From: Deltaproteobacteria bacterium UBA6106 | Lineage (GTDB): Bacteria > Desulfobacterota > Syntrophorhabdia > Syntrophorhabdales > Syntrophorhabdaceae | DNA: 17,853 nucleotides | Assembly: GCA_002428485.1 (NCBI GenBank) | Contig: DIWM01000017.1 | Location: 2,717 to 20,569 of the forward strand | Direction of reading: 5' to 3' | Part shown: one piece after another, positions 1 through 6,643 of the stretch | Layout of the letters: every line of letters begins with the position of its first letter | How positions within the stretch are numbered: the first letter of the stretch is position 1 | The notes under the pieces: model-generated | What the model was told of the DNA's origin: nothing | Seen by the model: the letters and a program-made list of their open reading frames with translations, nothing else | Databases searched by the model: none | Made by a program: the position numbers and the translations under genes

Positions 1-20
1 GCTCGCGTTCGGCTTCGGAA

Positions 21-38
21 CTTTTACTTACGTAAAAG
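21..38. repeat. Short inverted repeat, 7-base arms
   Basis: CTTTTAC and GTAAAAG pair around a 4-base loop. It lies downstream of the OmpA-type gene on the minus strand, but no T-run follows on that strand, so terminator function is unproven. Confidence 0.3.
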
Positions 39-110
39 ACCAAGCTTCCTCGCCTCACGACGGTTCGCTAAAGGAAAGCCCGACACTGTGCTAATGACTT
101 ATCCGGGTTA
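37..110 (+). repeat. Left copy of an inverted repeat flanking the OmpA-type gene
   Basis: Bases 37-70 match the reverse complement of 1036-1069 at 32 of 34 positions. Further in, AAGCCCGAC (76-84) and ATCCGGGTTA (101-110) recur in the same order in the right copy (939-947 and 910-919). The left copy has only about 5 bases where the right copy has about 88 between these blocks. I read it as a shortened copy of the same repeat in opposite orientation. No transposase gene is visible. Confidence 0.75.
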
Positions 111-123
111 AACCGCTACCTCT

Positions 124-816
124 TTATGAGTGCGCCTGTTCTACGATGCGGACCTCTACACGCCTGTTCTGCTGGCGGCCTGCCTCCGTGTTGTTGCTCG
201 CGATAGGCTTGCTTTTGCCGTACCCGATCGTTTGCATGCGCGGCTCGCTGACGCCCATGCCAAGGAGGGCGTTCTTGATTGCATTCGCCCGCTGCTCTGA
301 GAGCTTCTGATTATATTCCTCGGATCCGGTACTGTCGGTATGGCCGCTAATGTTGATATGTGTCTGCGGGTATTCATTAAGCACCTTCGCCACCCTTCCC
401 AGTTCATCATAAGCGCCCGGAAGTAACGTCGAAGAGTTGACGGCGAACAGGTAGTCCGACTTGAAGGTCACCTTCAGGACATCGAGGGATTTCTTTGTGC
501 TGCTCGCCTCCGCCTTTGCGAGCACCTCTTGCTCACGCTGGATGCTGGCCGCCTCAGAATTGGCCAGGGCGTTGCGCATGGATGCCTCCTGCTTGTCCAT
601 GTAATGGCCGATCGCCGTCCCGGACAAAGCCCCGACTGCCGCCCCGATCGCGGCGCCAAGAAGTGTGGACTTCGTGTCGCGCCCTATTGCCTGTCCTGCA
701 CCAGCCCCAACGGCAGCGCCTATGCCCGCGCCCGCAAGGGCGCCGGTCTGCGTTTGGGTCGCGCACCCCGCCATCGTAACGGCAAGAATGCTCATGCAAA
801 TAATCATCTTTTTCAT
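124..816 (-). CDS. OmpA-family lipoprotein with glycine-zipper domain
   Basis: The 230-residue product starts with a lipoprotein signal peptide: hydrophobic residues 4-17, then MAGC with the lipid-attachment cysteine at C18. Residues about 25-72 are a glycine/alanine-rich zipper (GAGIGAAVGAGAG, later GAAIGAAVGALSG) of the kind found in outer-membrane lipoproteins. A charged, helical linker runs from about 73 to 110. The C-terminal 110 residues are a peptidoglycan-binding OmpA domain with NISGHTDSTG (D161), R176 in LSEQRA, and NRRVEV near the end. The likely role is to tether the outer membrane to the cell wall. The start at 816 is supported by AAAGGAG nine bases upstream. The gene stands alone, divergent from the moxR operon, and lies between two inverted repeat copies. 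Family assignment is firm; the precise role is inferred. Confidence 0.93.
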   Translation of the reverse strand: MKKMIICMSILAVTMAGCATQTQTGALAGAGIGAAVGAGAGQAIGRDTKSTLLGAAIGAAVGALSGTAIGHYMDKQEASMRNALANSEAASIQREQEVLAKAEASSTKKSLDVLKVTFKSDYLFAVNSSTLLPGAYDELGRVAKVLNEYPQTHINISGHTDSTGSEEYNQKLSEQRANAIKNALLGMGVSEPRMQTIGYGKSKPIASNNTEAGRQQNRRVEVRIVEQAHS

Positions 817-909
817 TGTACGTACTCCTTTACAGTTTCTAATATAGTGTCATACATAATATAGCATAGAGAAGCCCATTTATCTGCAACTATCTTCACC
901 TCACAACGA

Positions 910-1069
910 TAACCCGGATGCATCGTTCAAGCATCGGGGTCGGGCTTACTATTATAGGGGCTTACGTCGCCCCCTCCACAAGCAAAGCTCGTGGAGCCTA
1001 CCCCTCGCGCCCGAGAACGGGCTTCGAAATATGTATAGCAAACCGTCGTGAGGCGAGGAAGCTCGGTCT
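910..1069 (-). repeat. Right, longer copy of the inverted repeat flanking the OmpA-type gene
   Basis: This is the reverse-oriented partner of 37-110. Relative to the left copy it carries about 88 extra bases (948-1035). These include a CTCCAC/GTGGAG hairpin around an 11-base loop and a run of GGGGC/GCCCC blocks. Together with 1072-1121 it accounts for most of the 352-base gap between the OmpA-type gene and moxR. I see no small gene in that gap. Confidence 0.75.
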
Positions 1070-1071
1070 AC

Positions 1072-1084
1072 GGTGTCAGGCACC
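1072..1084. repeat. GGTGTCAGGCACC REP-like palindrome
   Basis: GGTG and CACC flank TCAGG. As far as I recall, this 13-base word is common in REP-type elements mobilised by Y1/RAYT transposases in many environmental bacteria. No such transposase is in the window, so this is a lone REP-like remnant at best. Confidence 0.35.
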
Positions 1085-1092
1085 CTAATCTT

Positions 1093-1121
1093 TTTACAAT
1101 CAGCGGCATATATGATATGCT
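1093..1121 (+). promoter_or_regulatory. Candidate sigma70-type promoter of the moxR operon with dyad over the -10
   Basis: TTTACA (1093-1098) is separated by 17 bases from TATGCT (1116-1121). A dyad with arms GCATAT (1106-1111) and ATATGC (1115-1120) overlaps the -10 and could be an operator. It lies about 50 bases upstream of the moxR start. The match is moderate and untested. Confidence 0.45.
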
Positions 1122-1168
1122 TGTGACGGTTTTCATTTACTCCTCAAACTAATTCCGGAGAGATCGCC

Positions 1169-2107
1169 ATGCATTATGATTTATGCAAAAAGATCGTCGG
1201 GAACATCTCCCGCGTTATCATCGGCAAAGAGGATTCTATCGAGCTGCTTATGGTGGCCCTGCTCGCCGACGGCCACGTTTTACTCGAAGACATTCCCGGC
1301 GTAGGCAAAACGCTCATCGCAAAATCGCTCGCCAAGAGCATCGGCGCGTCTTTTAAAAGGGTCCAGTTCACGCCGGACCTCCTGCCCTCCGATATTACGG
1401 GATTCAACGTCTACGATCAGCAAAAGGGGGAGTTCGTATTTCAGTTCGGGCCCGTTATGACCCATGTGCTCCTCGCCGACGAGATCAACCGCACCATCCC
1501 CAGGACACAGTCAAGCCTCCTTGAAAGTATGGAAGAAAGGCAGGTTACGGTAGACGGCAGGACATACCCTCTGCCCCATCCCTTTTTCGTGATGGCCACC
1601 CAGAACCCCATTGACCTCGAAGGCACCTTCCCCCTGCCCGAGGCCCAGCTCGACCGCTTTCTCCTGCGCGTTCACCTGGGCTACCCCGGACAGGATGAAG
1701 AAGTGGCAATCCTGAAACGATTCCAGGAAAACGATCCCCTGCAAAAGCTGAGTGCCGTGGCAGCCCCGGAGGAGGTTTCCCGGCTGCAGGAGATACGCAG
1801 GGGCGTGCGAATCTCGGATCCCGTCAGGAAGTATATCACCGACATAACGAGGGCCACCCGCGACAACCCTTCATGCAGTCTCGGCGCCAGCCCGCGGGGT
1901 TCTCTGGGCCTCATGCGCGCCGGGCAGGCAATGGCAATACTCAGGCAGCGCGAATACGTCCTCCCCGACGATATCAAATACCTGGCGTTCTCTGTGCTCG
2001 CACACCGCCTGATCCTCCATGAAGAGGTCAGGCTCCAGGGAAAAACGCAGGAACAGGTGGTGAAGGAGATCATAGAAACCATACCCGTGCCTGTCGCGGT
2101 TGAATGA
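1169..2107 (+). CDS. MoxR-family AAA+ ATPase
   Basis: This 312-residue protein has the normal MoxR length. The Walker A sequence is GVGKT (44-48), Walker B is LLADEINR (101-108), and ATQNPID near residue 140 is the typical MoxR sensor-1 stretch. MoxR ATPases act as chaperone-like remodelers, often alongside DUF58 and VWA proteins, in assembling or activating envelope or metalloenzyme complexes. The start is supported by GGAGAG six bases upstream of ATG. The DUF58 gene follows after 9 bases, and this is the first gene of a three-gene operon. The substrate cannot be deduced. Family call is very secure; role is inferred from neighbours. Confidence 0.95.
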   Translation: MHYDLCKKIVGNISRVIIGKEDSIELLMVALLADGHVLLEDIPGVGKTLIAKSLAKSIGASFKRVQFTPDLLPSDITGFNVYDQQKGEFVFQFGPVMTHVLLADEINRTIPRTQSSLLESMEERQVTVDGRTYPLPHPFFVMATQNPIDLEGTFPLPEAQLDRFLLRVHLGYPGQDEEVAILKRFQENDPLQKLSAVAAPEEVSRLQEIRRGVRISDPVRKYITDITRATRDNPSCSLGASPRGSLGLMRAGQAMAILRQREYVLPDDIKYLAFSVLAHRLILHEEVRLQGKTQEQVVKEIIETIPVPVAVE

Positions 2108-2116
2108 GCATTTACC

Positions 2117-3337
2117 GTGGATGCGATAAGCCGCAGGGTATCCAGCGTTTTCATCACCCTTCCAATGCTTTTTCTGGGGGCGCTTCTTCTCATTGCAGCC
2201 CTTCTCTTCAAACAGAGGGACCTATCTATATTGTTACTGCTCGTCCTCTGCGTGGCAGGCGCCGCCAAGCTGTGGACAACGATAGGCCTTTCCGGCATCG
2301 AATGCCGCACAACGGTCAATACATCCAGGGTCTTTCCTGAAAGCGGGCTTGAGCTTGGGCTTTCGGTAAAGAACAACACCCTCCTTCCCCTGTGGTTTCA
2401 ATCGAGGATCCCCATCAACGGCCTGCACAGGCGCACCTTCGACGATGACGACGGTGCCCTCATGGGAGAGGCCAGCCTGCTCTGGCATGGAAGGGGCCGC
2501 TTTCAGTGGGAGCTGACGGCTCCGCACCGGGGCGTTTTTCGCGTAGGCCCGGTCTACCTCACCTGCGGCGACCTTTTCGGTTTTTTCCCGAAAGAGCGGG
2601 CGATCGAAGAGACGCATGAGATAGTCGTTTATCCCAAGCTCATCCCTCTCAAGCCCTTTTCCATCAACCGGCGGGATTTTTTCGGCATCCCCGGCGCGGA
2701 AAGCCCTGTCCGCGATCCCGTGTACATGCTCGGCACCCATGATTACCAGCACGGGAGCCCTGCGAAGTTTATTCACTGGAAGGCGAGCGCACGCCGCCAT
2801 GTCCTTCAGGAAAAGGTCTTTGAACCCACGGAACAGGAAAAGGTGCTTTTTATCGTGGCGGTAGAAGGCTTTGCCCGGTCAGGGGCCTCCTATGAATTTG
2901 AGCGCTGCCTCGAAGCAATCGCATCGCTGGCCGTCTCCTTCGACAAGCAGGGTATAGCCATGGGGTTCGCGACAGATGCCGTCCTGACAGGAAAGGCAGC
3001 TTCCGTCAGGTCCGTTAAAAGAGGCCCGGGATACGTGCAGGCCATCCTGGAGGCGCTGGCTCGCCTCAACATGGAAAAGGGGCAGGACCTTCTCCGGGGG
3101 CTCAAGCAAAACACCGCCCTCCCCTTCGGGGTTACATGCCTTTATTTCTCCTATGGGCAGGACGAGACTTCGCAGGCTGCCGGCGAGCACTTCAGGCGCC
3201 GCAGGATACCGGTCATCCATTATGTTTGCGATCTTGCCGCAGAACGGCCGGACGTTCCTTATGCCGGATCCGGGAGGGCCATCCGTTCTCTCAAGGAGAT
3301 CATCATGAACGATGCGGGCAAAGAGCATGAAGCGTAG
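2117..3337 (+). CDS. DUF58 domain protein, membrane-anchored
   Basis: The 406-residue product starts at GTG. There is only a weak ribosome-binding stretch within the end of moxR, which fits translational coupling. Two closely spaced hydrophobic segments at about 12-31 and 36-52 anchor it in the membrane. A beta-rich domain follows, and then the DUF58 signature around residues 205-235 (GTHDYQHG, then IHWKASARR) continuing into VFEPTEQEKVLFIV. DUF58 proteins have a VWA-like fold and are standard partners of MoxR ATPases. A CDLAAE...RAIRSLKEI C-terminus is also present. The gene overlaps the next one by 26 bases. Function beyond the MoxR partnership is unknown for most members. Confidence 0.92.
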   Translation: MDAISRRVSSVFITLPMLFLGALLLIAALLFKQRDLSILLLLVLCVAGAAKLWTTIGLSGIECRTTVNTSRVFPESGLELGLSVKNNTLLPLWFQSRIPINGLHRRTFDDDDGALMGEASLLWHGRGRFQWELTAPHRGVFRVGPVYLTCGDLFGFFPKERAIEETHEIVVYPKLIPLKPFSINRRDFFGIPGAESPVRDPVYMLGTHDYQHGSPAKFIHWKASARRHVLQEKVFEPTEQEKVLFIVAVEGFARSGASYEFERCLEAIASLAVSFDKQGIAMGFATDAVLTGKAASVRSVKRGPGYVQAILEALARLNMEKGQDLLRGLKQNTALPFGVTCLYFSYGQDETSQAAGEHFRRRRIPVIHYVCDLAAERPDVPYAGSGRAIRSLKEIIMNDAGKEHEA

Positions 3338-4742
3338 CGAGGGCGTTCTCCTTTCCTTCGCCGGCGCCGTTATGGAATTCACGTGGCTTTATGCGTGGGC
3401 GGCGTTTTCCACGATGTCCATAGCACAGCGCTGTATCCCTCTTCCAGAGGCCGCCGCCATATTCTTAGCAGGCGCTGTCATCACCGGCCTTTCCACCGGC
3501 CGGGGCTTGAGGGTTATCTCTATTGTGCTCCTGCAGGCAGCCGGCATCGCCTATGCGGCGCTCAGGGCCACCTATATTTTCAACGACATTTCCTCAGCCT
3601 TTCTCAGCCACCGATGGATCGTTGAGTTCTTCGGCGCCCCGCACAGCGCAATGGGATGGCTCCTGTTCGTCGTATCCGTGTTCTGGGCTATGGCCTTTTG
3701 GGCCGGCGGCGCGCGATTCTCCGTAAGGCCGAAAAACCACGAGAAGATCTGCTCCCGCTTTGACCTCGGCCTTGCGGCGTTCTTCTGCCTCTTCCTGTTG
3801 AAATTCGCCCTTCTGGTAAAAGGGAATATTTCCATCAACGACCCCCTGACAGGGCCTCTCGCCTGCATATTCTTTTTCTTTGGCCTCGCATCGATAGGGA
3901 TGACCAGGGGGCGGGTTGCGGCCGCTTCGGACCTCATCGCCGGATATCGAAGGTTCGGCGTTGTCCTGGGGTTTATTCTCGCCGTTTTCGCCTCTGTGGT
4001 GAGCGTTGTGGTCTTTTTCCAGCAACCGCTGGCAAATGCCGCCCGGGCAGGCTACGGGCTCATCAAGGGTGGTGCCTCCTACCTGGGCGTGATCTTTATA
4101 AGCATAATACGGTTCATCTATTTACCCAGACAGGCCAAGGGGGGCAGCCAGTCCGCTGATCCGCAGGGAAGCATGCTGGACCGCATCGTACCGGCTGACA
4201 TCCCCGCGTGGATGGAGGCTGTATTGAAGGTATTGGGCTGGCTACTCGGCACAGTCTTCGGGCTGATCGTGCTGACCGTTATCGTCTTTTCTGCGGTCTA
4301 TTTCATTAAATGGCTTTTTTCCCGCACAGGGGCAGGCCGCATTAACCGGGAAAGGGGTTCCTTTCTCCTTCAGGCGATCAGGCGGGTGTGGGGCCTTCTT
4401 GTTTTCCTTGCGAGGAAGGCAAGGCGGGTGCTGAAGGGTTACAGGACGGCAGCGGATTACTACATAGCGCTCACGCAATGGTCGAGGCGAAGCGGCATCC
4501 GGCGCCGCCTCAACGAAACGCCATCTGAGTTTTGTTCCAAGCTCACGGCAAGGTTTCCGGCATTGACAAAAGAGATAGGAGCTATCGTGGCCGCCTTCAA
4601 CCAGGAATTTTATGGGGAAATAGCCCTGGGAAGCGGGGAGATCGCTGCCGTGCAACTGGCCTGGAGAAGGCTCCGCAACCCTGCGCGCTGGCTTCAAAGG
4701 CTGAGGGCCTTCTTCTCAAGCACCGCCGATCCCGTTCCCTGA
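3312..4742 (+). CDS. Polytopic membrane protein with DUF4129-like C-terminus
   Basis: The 476-residue product has about eight hydrophobic segments in the first 330 residues. A basic cytoplasmic region and a soluble tail follow, in which ETPSEFCSKL...FNQEFYGE resembles the DUF4129 pattern (ETP-x-E followed by a YG-type end). In related operons this tail is usually fused to, or follows, a transglutaminase-like membrane protein. Here no transglutaminase Cys-His-Asp domain is present. Start choice is open: ATG 3312 has AAGGAG 12 bases upstream, while ATG 3327 has a weaker AAAGAG closer by. The gene overlaps the DUF58 gene and ends the operon. Membrane nature is certain; the DUF4129 link is a motif-level reading. 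Confidence 0.8.
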   Translation: MRAKSMKRSEGVLLSFAGAVMEFTWLYAWAAFSTMSIAQRCIPLPEAAAIFLAGAVITGLSTGRGLRVISIVLLQAAGIAYAALRATYIFNDISSAFLSHRWIVEFFGAPHSAMGWLLFVVSVFWAMAFWAGGARFSVRPKNHEKICSRFDLGLAAFFCLFLLKFALLVKGNISINDPLTGPLACIFFFFGLASIGMTRGRVAAASDLIAGYRRFGVVLGFILAVFASVVSVVVFFQQPLANAARAGYGLIKGGASYLGVIFISIIRFIYLPRQAKGGSQSADPQGSMLDRIVPADIPAWMEAVLKVLGWLLGTVFGLIVLTVIVFSAVYFIKWLFSRTGAGRINRERGSFLLQAIRRVWGLLVFLARKARRVLKGYRTAADYYIALTQWSRRSGIRRRLNETPSEFCSKLTARFPALTKEIGAIVAAFNQEFYGEIALGSGEIAAVQLAWRRLRNPARWLQRLRAFFSSTADPVP

Positions 4743-4780
4743 TATACTTTCAGCAGTTTTTTCCTCTTTTTTCAGAACGG

Positions 4781-4905
4781 GAAATTCTAAATCCTAAGCA
4801 CGAAGCACTAAACAATATCAAAATTTCAAATATCGAATGTTCCAAACAAAAACATGTTCTTACGTTTTGAATTTTGAACATTCGGATTTGTTTAGGATTG
4901 TCCCT
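4781..4905. repeat. AT-rich intergenic repeat with long imperfect hairpin
   Basis: Arms 4827-4842 (CAAATATCGAATGTTC) and 4876-4890 (GAACATTCGGATTTG) pair over about 14 bases with one bulge, around a 33-base loop. Variants of AAATCCTAA and ACTAAACAA lie outside the arms, and a further TTCGGATTTAGGATTT lies at 4933-4948. The 4743-5044 gap between two convergent genes holds this element and the repeat at 4949-4989. I see no gene and no classical terminator with a clean T-tail. I recognise this style of repeat from many uncultured bacterial genomes, but that is memory, not a search. Confidence 0.65.
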
Positions 4906-4948
4906 CCTTCGTCAGGATTGAACCTTGCGATATTCGGATTTAGGATTT

Positions 4949-4989
4949 GATCTTACTATGAGCTATGAGCCATGAGCTTGTTTAATTGC
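4949..4989 (+). repeat. Direct repeat copy A (partner at 6461-6500)
   Basis: Its core is AGCTATGAGCCATGAGCT followed by a T-rich stretch ending ATTGC. It matches 6461-6500 at about 35 of 41 aligned positions in the same orientation. The two copies bracket the class V aminotransferase gene. Confidence 0.7.
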
Positions 4990-5044
4990 GTGTTTGCGAG
5001 GGACATCCCGACACAAGTTTTTATCCTGCGTGGAAAATCCGGGT

Positions 5045-6160
5045 TTATTCCTTTCCCAGCGTCTCTTTCAGCGCCGCAATAAACCTGACAACGTTCTCCC
5101 TCCTCGCCGTGTGTCCCATGACCCCGACGCGCCAGATCTTCCCGGCAAGGGACCCGAGGCCGCCGCCGATCTCGATCCTGAATTCGCTGCGCAGGCGCTT
5201 GCGGACCGACAGCTCGTCTACGCCGTCGGGCACACGGACGGCGTTCAGCATGGGGAGGCGGTACGGCTCTTCGACCAGCATCGTAAGGCCCATCTCTTCC
5301 AGGCCGGAGACCAGAGCCTCGTGGCTTTCCCTGTGGCGCCGGAACACATTTTCCGGCCCCTCTTCGAGGATCAAGAGGAGCGCCTGGTAGAGACCGTAGA
5401 GCATGTTCACAGGCGCCGTGTGGTGGTAAACCCGGTTCTGGCCCCAATAATCGGCGATCATGGTGAGGTCGAGATACCAGTTGGGCACCTTTGTCTTCCG
5501 TCCCTTCAGCTTTGCCATCGCCTTGTCGTTAAAAGAAAGGGGCGCAAGCCCGGGCGGGCAGGAAAGGCATTTCTGCGTACCGCTGTAGAGGACGTCCGCG
5601 TTCCATTCGTCCATGAGGACCTCGATCCCGCCAAGGCTGGTAACGGCATCCACTAAGTAGATCGTCTCGCTTCCCTTCAGGATCTCTCCGATCTCGGCAA
5701 CGGGGTTCCTTACGCCCGTTGAGGTCTCCGCGTGGACTATGGCGACTATTGTGTAGGACTCCTTTTTAAGCCTTTTTTCCACCGCCTCCGGCTCAACGGG
5801 AGTGCCCCATGCGAATTCGAGGGCGTCAACGCTTCCGCCAAGCCGTGTAGCGACGTCCTGCATCCTCGTGCCGAACACACCGTTCAAAAGGATCAGCACC
5901 CTGTCGCCAGGCTCGACGAGGTTTACGAAGGCCGCCTCCATGCCCGCTGAGCCTGTTCCCGATATGGGGATCGTAAGGTTGTTTTTCGTGTTCATGATCC
6001 TTCTGAGCATCTCCTTGAGCTCCTCGGCGATGTTCAGGAAATAGGGATCGAGGTGCCCGATGGTTGTCCGGCTCAGCGCGCTGCAGACCTCAGGCGGCAC
6101 GCAGGAAGGGCCGGGACCCATCAGCAGTATCTCCTCAATTCCTTCTAAAAGATTTTTCAT
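5045..6160 (-). CDS. Class V aminotransferase (alanine-glyoxylate / serine-pyruvate type)
   Basis: The PLP-dependent enzyme is 371 residues long from the chosen start. ILLMGPGPS (11-19) is the usual N-terminal motif of alanine-glyoxylate and serine-pyruvate transaminases. GTGSAGMEAA (68-77) forms the phosphate-binding turn, D171 (LVDAVTS) contacts the pyridine nitrogen, and K197 in SGTQKCLSCPPG is the PLP lysine. It would move an amino group between alanine or serine and glyoxylate or pyruvate in the cytosol. The exact substrate cannot be read from sequence; phosphoserine or aspartate relatives exist. The start at 6160 was chosen because GGGAGGAG lies just upstream; a longer frame runs 22 codons further but lacks such a site. 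The gene is monocistronic and bracketed by direct repeats. Confidence 0.93.
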   Translation of the reverse strand: MKNLLEGIEEILLMGPGPSCVPPEVCSALSRTTIGHLDPYFLNIAEELKEMLRRIMNTKNNLTIPISGTGSAGMEAAFVNLVEPGDRVLILLNGVFGTRMQDVATRLGGSVDALEFAWGTPVEPEAVEKRLKKESYTIVAIVHAETSTGVRNPVAEIGEILKGSETIYLVDAVTSLGGIEVLMDEWNADVLYSGTQKCLSCPPGLAPLSFNDKAMAKLKGRKTKVPNWYLDLTMIADYWGQNRVYHHTAPVNMLYGLYQALLLILEEGPENVFRRHRESHEALVSGLEEMGLTMLVEEPYRLPMLNAVRVPDGVDELSVRKRLRSEFRIEIGGGLGSLAGKIWRVGVMGHTARRENVVRFIAALKETLGKE

Positions 6161-6284
6161 GACGGCCTCTCCTCCCGATGCAAAAGGTTCGTGCGAGATC
6201 GTGTGTATCAAATTCTGATATGCCATACATTTCGAAAATTATCAACCCGGATCTTCCGTGATGCCGCGATCATCCCCCCCCTCT

Positions 6285-6313
6285 CCCTGGCCCTCTCCCG
6301 CAAGGGGAGCGGG
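6285..6313 (+). repeat. CCCTGG...GGGAGCGGG hairpin repeat, copy 1
   Basis: This is a 29-base unit identical to 6340-6368. CCCTCTCCC and GGGAGCGGG form a near-perfect stem around a short GCAAG loop. A related but diverged copy lies at 6508-6538. Confidence 0.85.
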
Positions 6314-6339
6314 AATATTGTTACTAAGTGCAACCTTTG

Positions 6340-6368
6340 CCCTGGCCCTCTCCCGCAAGGGGAGCGGG
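6340..6368 (+). repeat. CCCTGG...GGGAGCGGG hairpin repeat, copy 2
   Basis: Identical to 6285-6313 over 29 bases, with starts 55 bases apart. Confidence 0.85.
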
Positions 6369-6380
6369 GATGTTGTTGCG

Positions 6381-6414
6381 TCCCGCGAGGAGCGTAAGCG
6401 ACGCGGCGATCTCA
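6381..6414 (+). repeat. GCGAGGAGCGTAAGCGACGCG-type intergenic repeat
   Basis: CGCGAGGAGCG is followed by TAAGCGACGCGGCGATCTC. Outer CGC and GCG blocks can pair. I recognise this as a widespread intergenic repeat type in deltaproteobacterial and other environmental genomes (memory only). Only one copy is in the window. Confidence 0.5.
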
Positions 6415-6430
6415 TTCTGCCCTTTTTTAA

Positions 6431-6459
6431 CGTTGAACATTGAACATAGAACGTTGAAC
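6431..6459 (+). repeat. GTTGAACAT-type short tandem repeat
   Basis: CGTTGAAC at each end flanks two TGAACAT(A) units, giving a degenerate tandem array of about four GAAC words. It lies between the previous repeat and direct repeat copy B. Confidence 0.6.
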
Positions 6460-6460
6460 G

Positions 6461-6500
6461 GATCTTCCTATCAGCCATGAGCCAAGAGCTGTTTTATTGC
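6461..6500 (+). repeat. Direct repeat copy B (partner at 4949-4989)
   Basis: Shares GATCTT, then AGCCATGAGCCAAGAGCT and TTTATTGC with copy A, in the same orientation, about 35 of 41 positions. It is immediately followed by the third hairpin repeat. Confidence 0.7.
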
Positions 6501-6507
6501 CCCCTCA

Positions 6508-6538
6508 CCCTGACCCTCTCCCTCCAGGGGAGAGGGGA
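6508..6538 (+). repeat. CCCTGACCCTCTCCC hairpin repeat, copy 3
   Basis: CCCTCTCCC pairs perfectly with GGGAGAGGG around a 5-base loop. It is a diverged relative of 6285-6313 and 6340-6368. If read through in frame it gives the PHPDPLPPGERG peptide often seen at mis-called gene starts. Confidence 0.8.
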
Positions 6539-6588
6539 CGGTGTGTTACGAAGGAAAGCGCCGGGGCATTAATTGATCGGAGGCGAGT

Positions 6589-6604
6589 TTTTGCAGTTGC
6601 AAAA
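6589..6604. promoter_or_regulatory. TTTTGCA-GT-TGCAAAA dyad upstream of the HD-GYP-like gene
   Basis: Two perfect 7-base arms around 2 bases look like a protein-binding operator rather than an RNA hairpin. It lies 39 bases before the preferred start of the phosphodiesterase gene. The 6161-6643 gap otherwise holds repeats and no convincing gene. No strong -35/-10 pair was found for either flanking gene. Confidence 0.35.
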
Positions 6605-6643
6605 TGTCCCGTCATGTTGAAAAATATAGCAAAGAGATGGTGC

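Noticed and set aside
495..864. Plus-strand open frames over the OmpA-type gene
   Set aside because: They are antisense shadows of a GC-rich gene, with no ribosome-binding site or family match.
6161..6226. 22-residue extension of the class V aminotransferase
   Set aside because: It covers the strong GGGAGGAG ribosome-binding site of the inner ATG and has no family match.
6285..6538. CRISPR array
   Set aside because: Only two identical units plus one diverged unit with irregular spacing and unrelated repeats between; no cas genes.
6497..6643. Upstream extension of the HD-GYP-like protein beginning PPHPDPLPPGERG
   Set aside because: This segment is translation of the third hairpin repeat and following spacer. 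The better start with a ribosome-binding site is ATG 6644.
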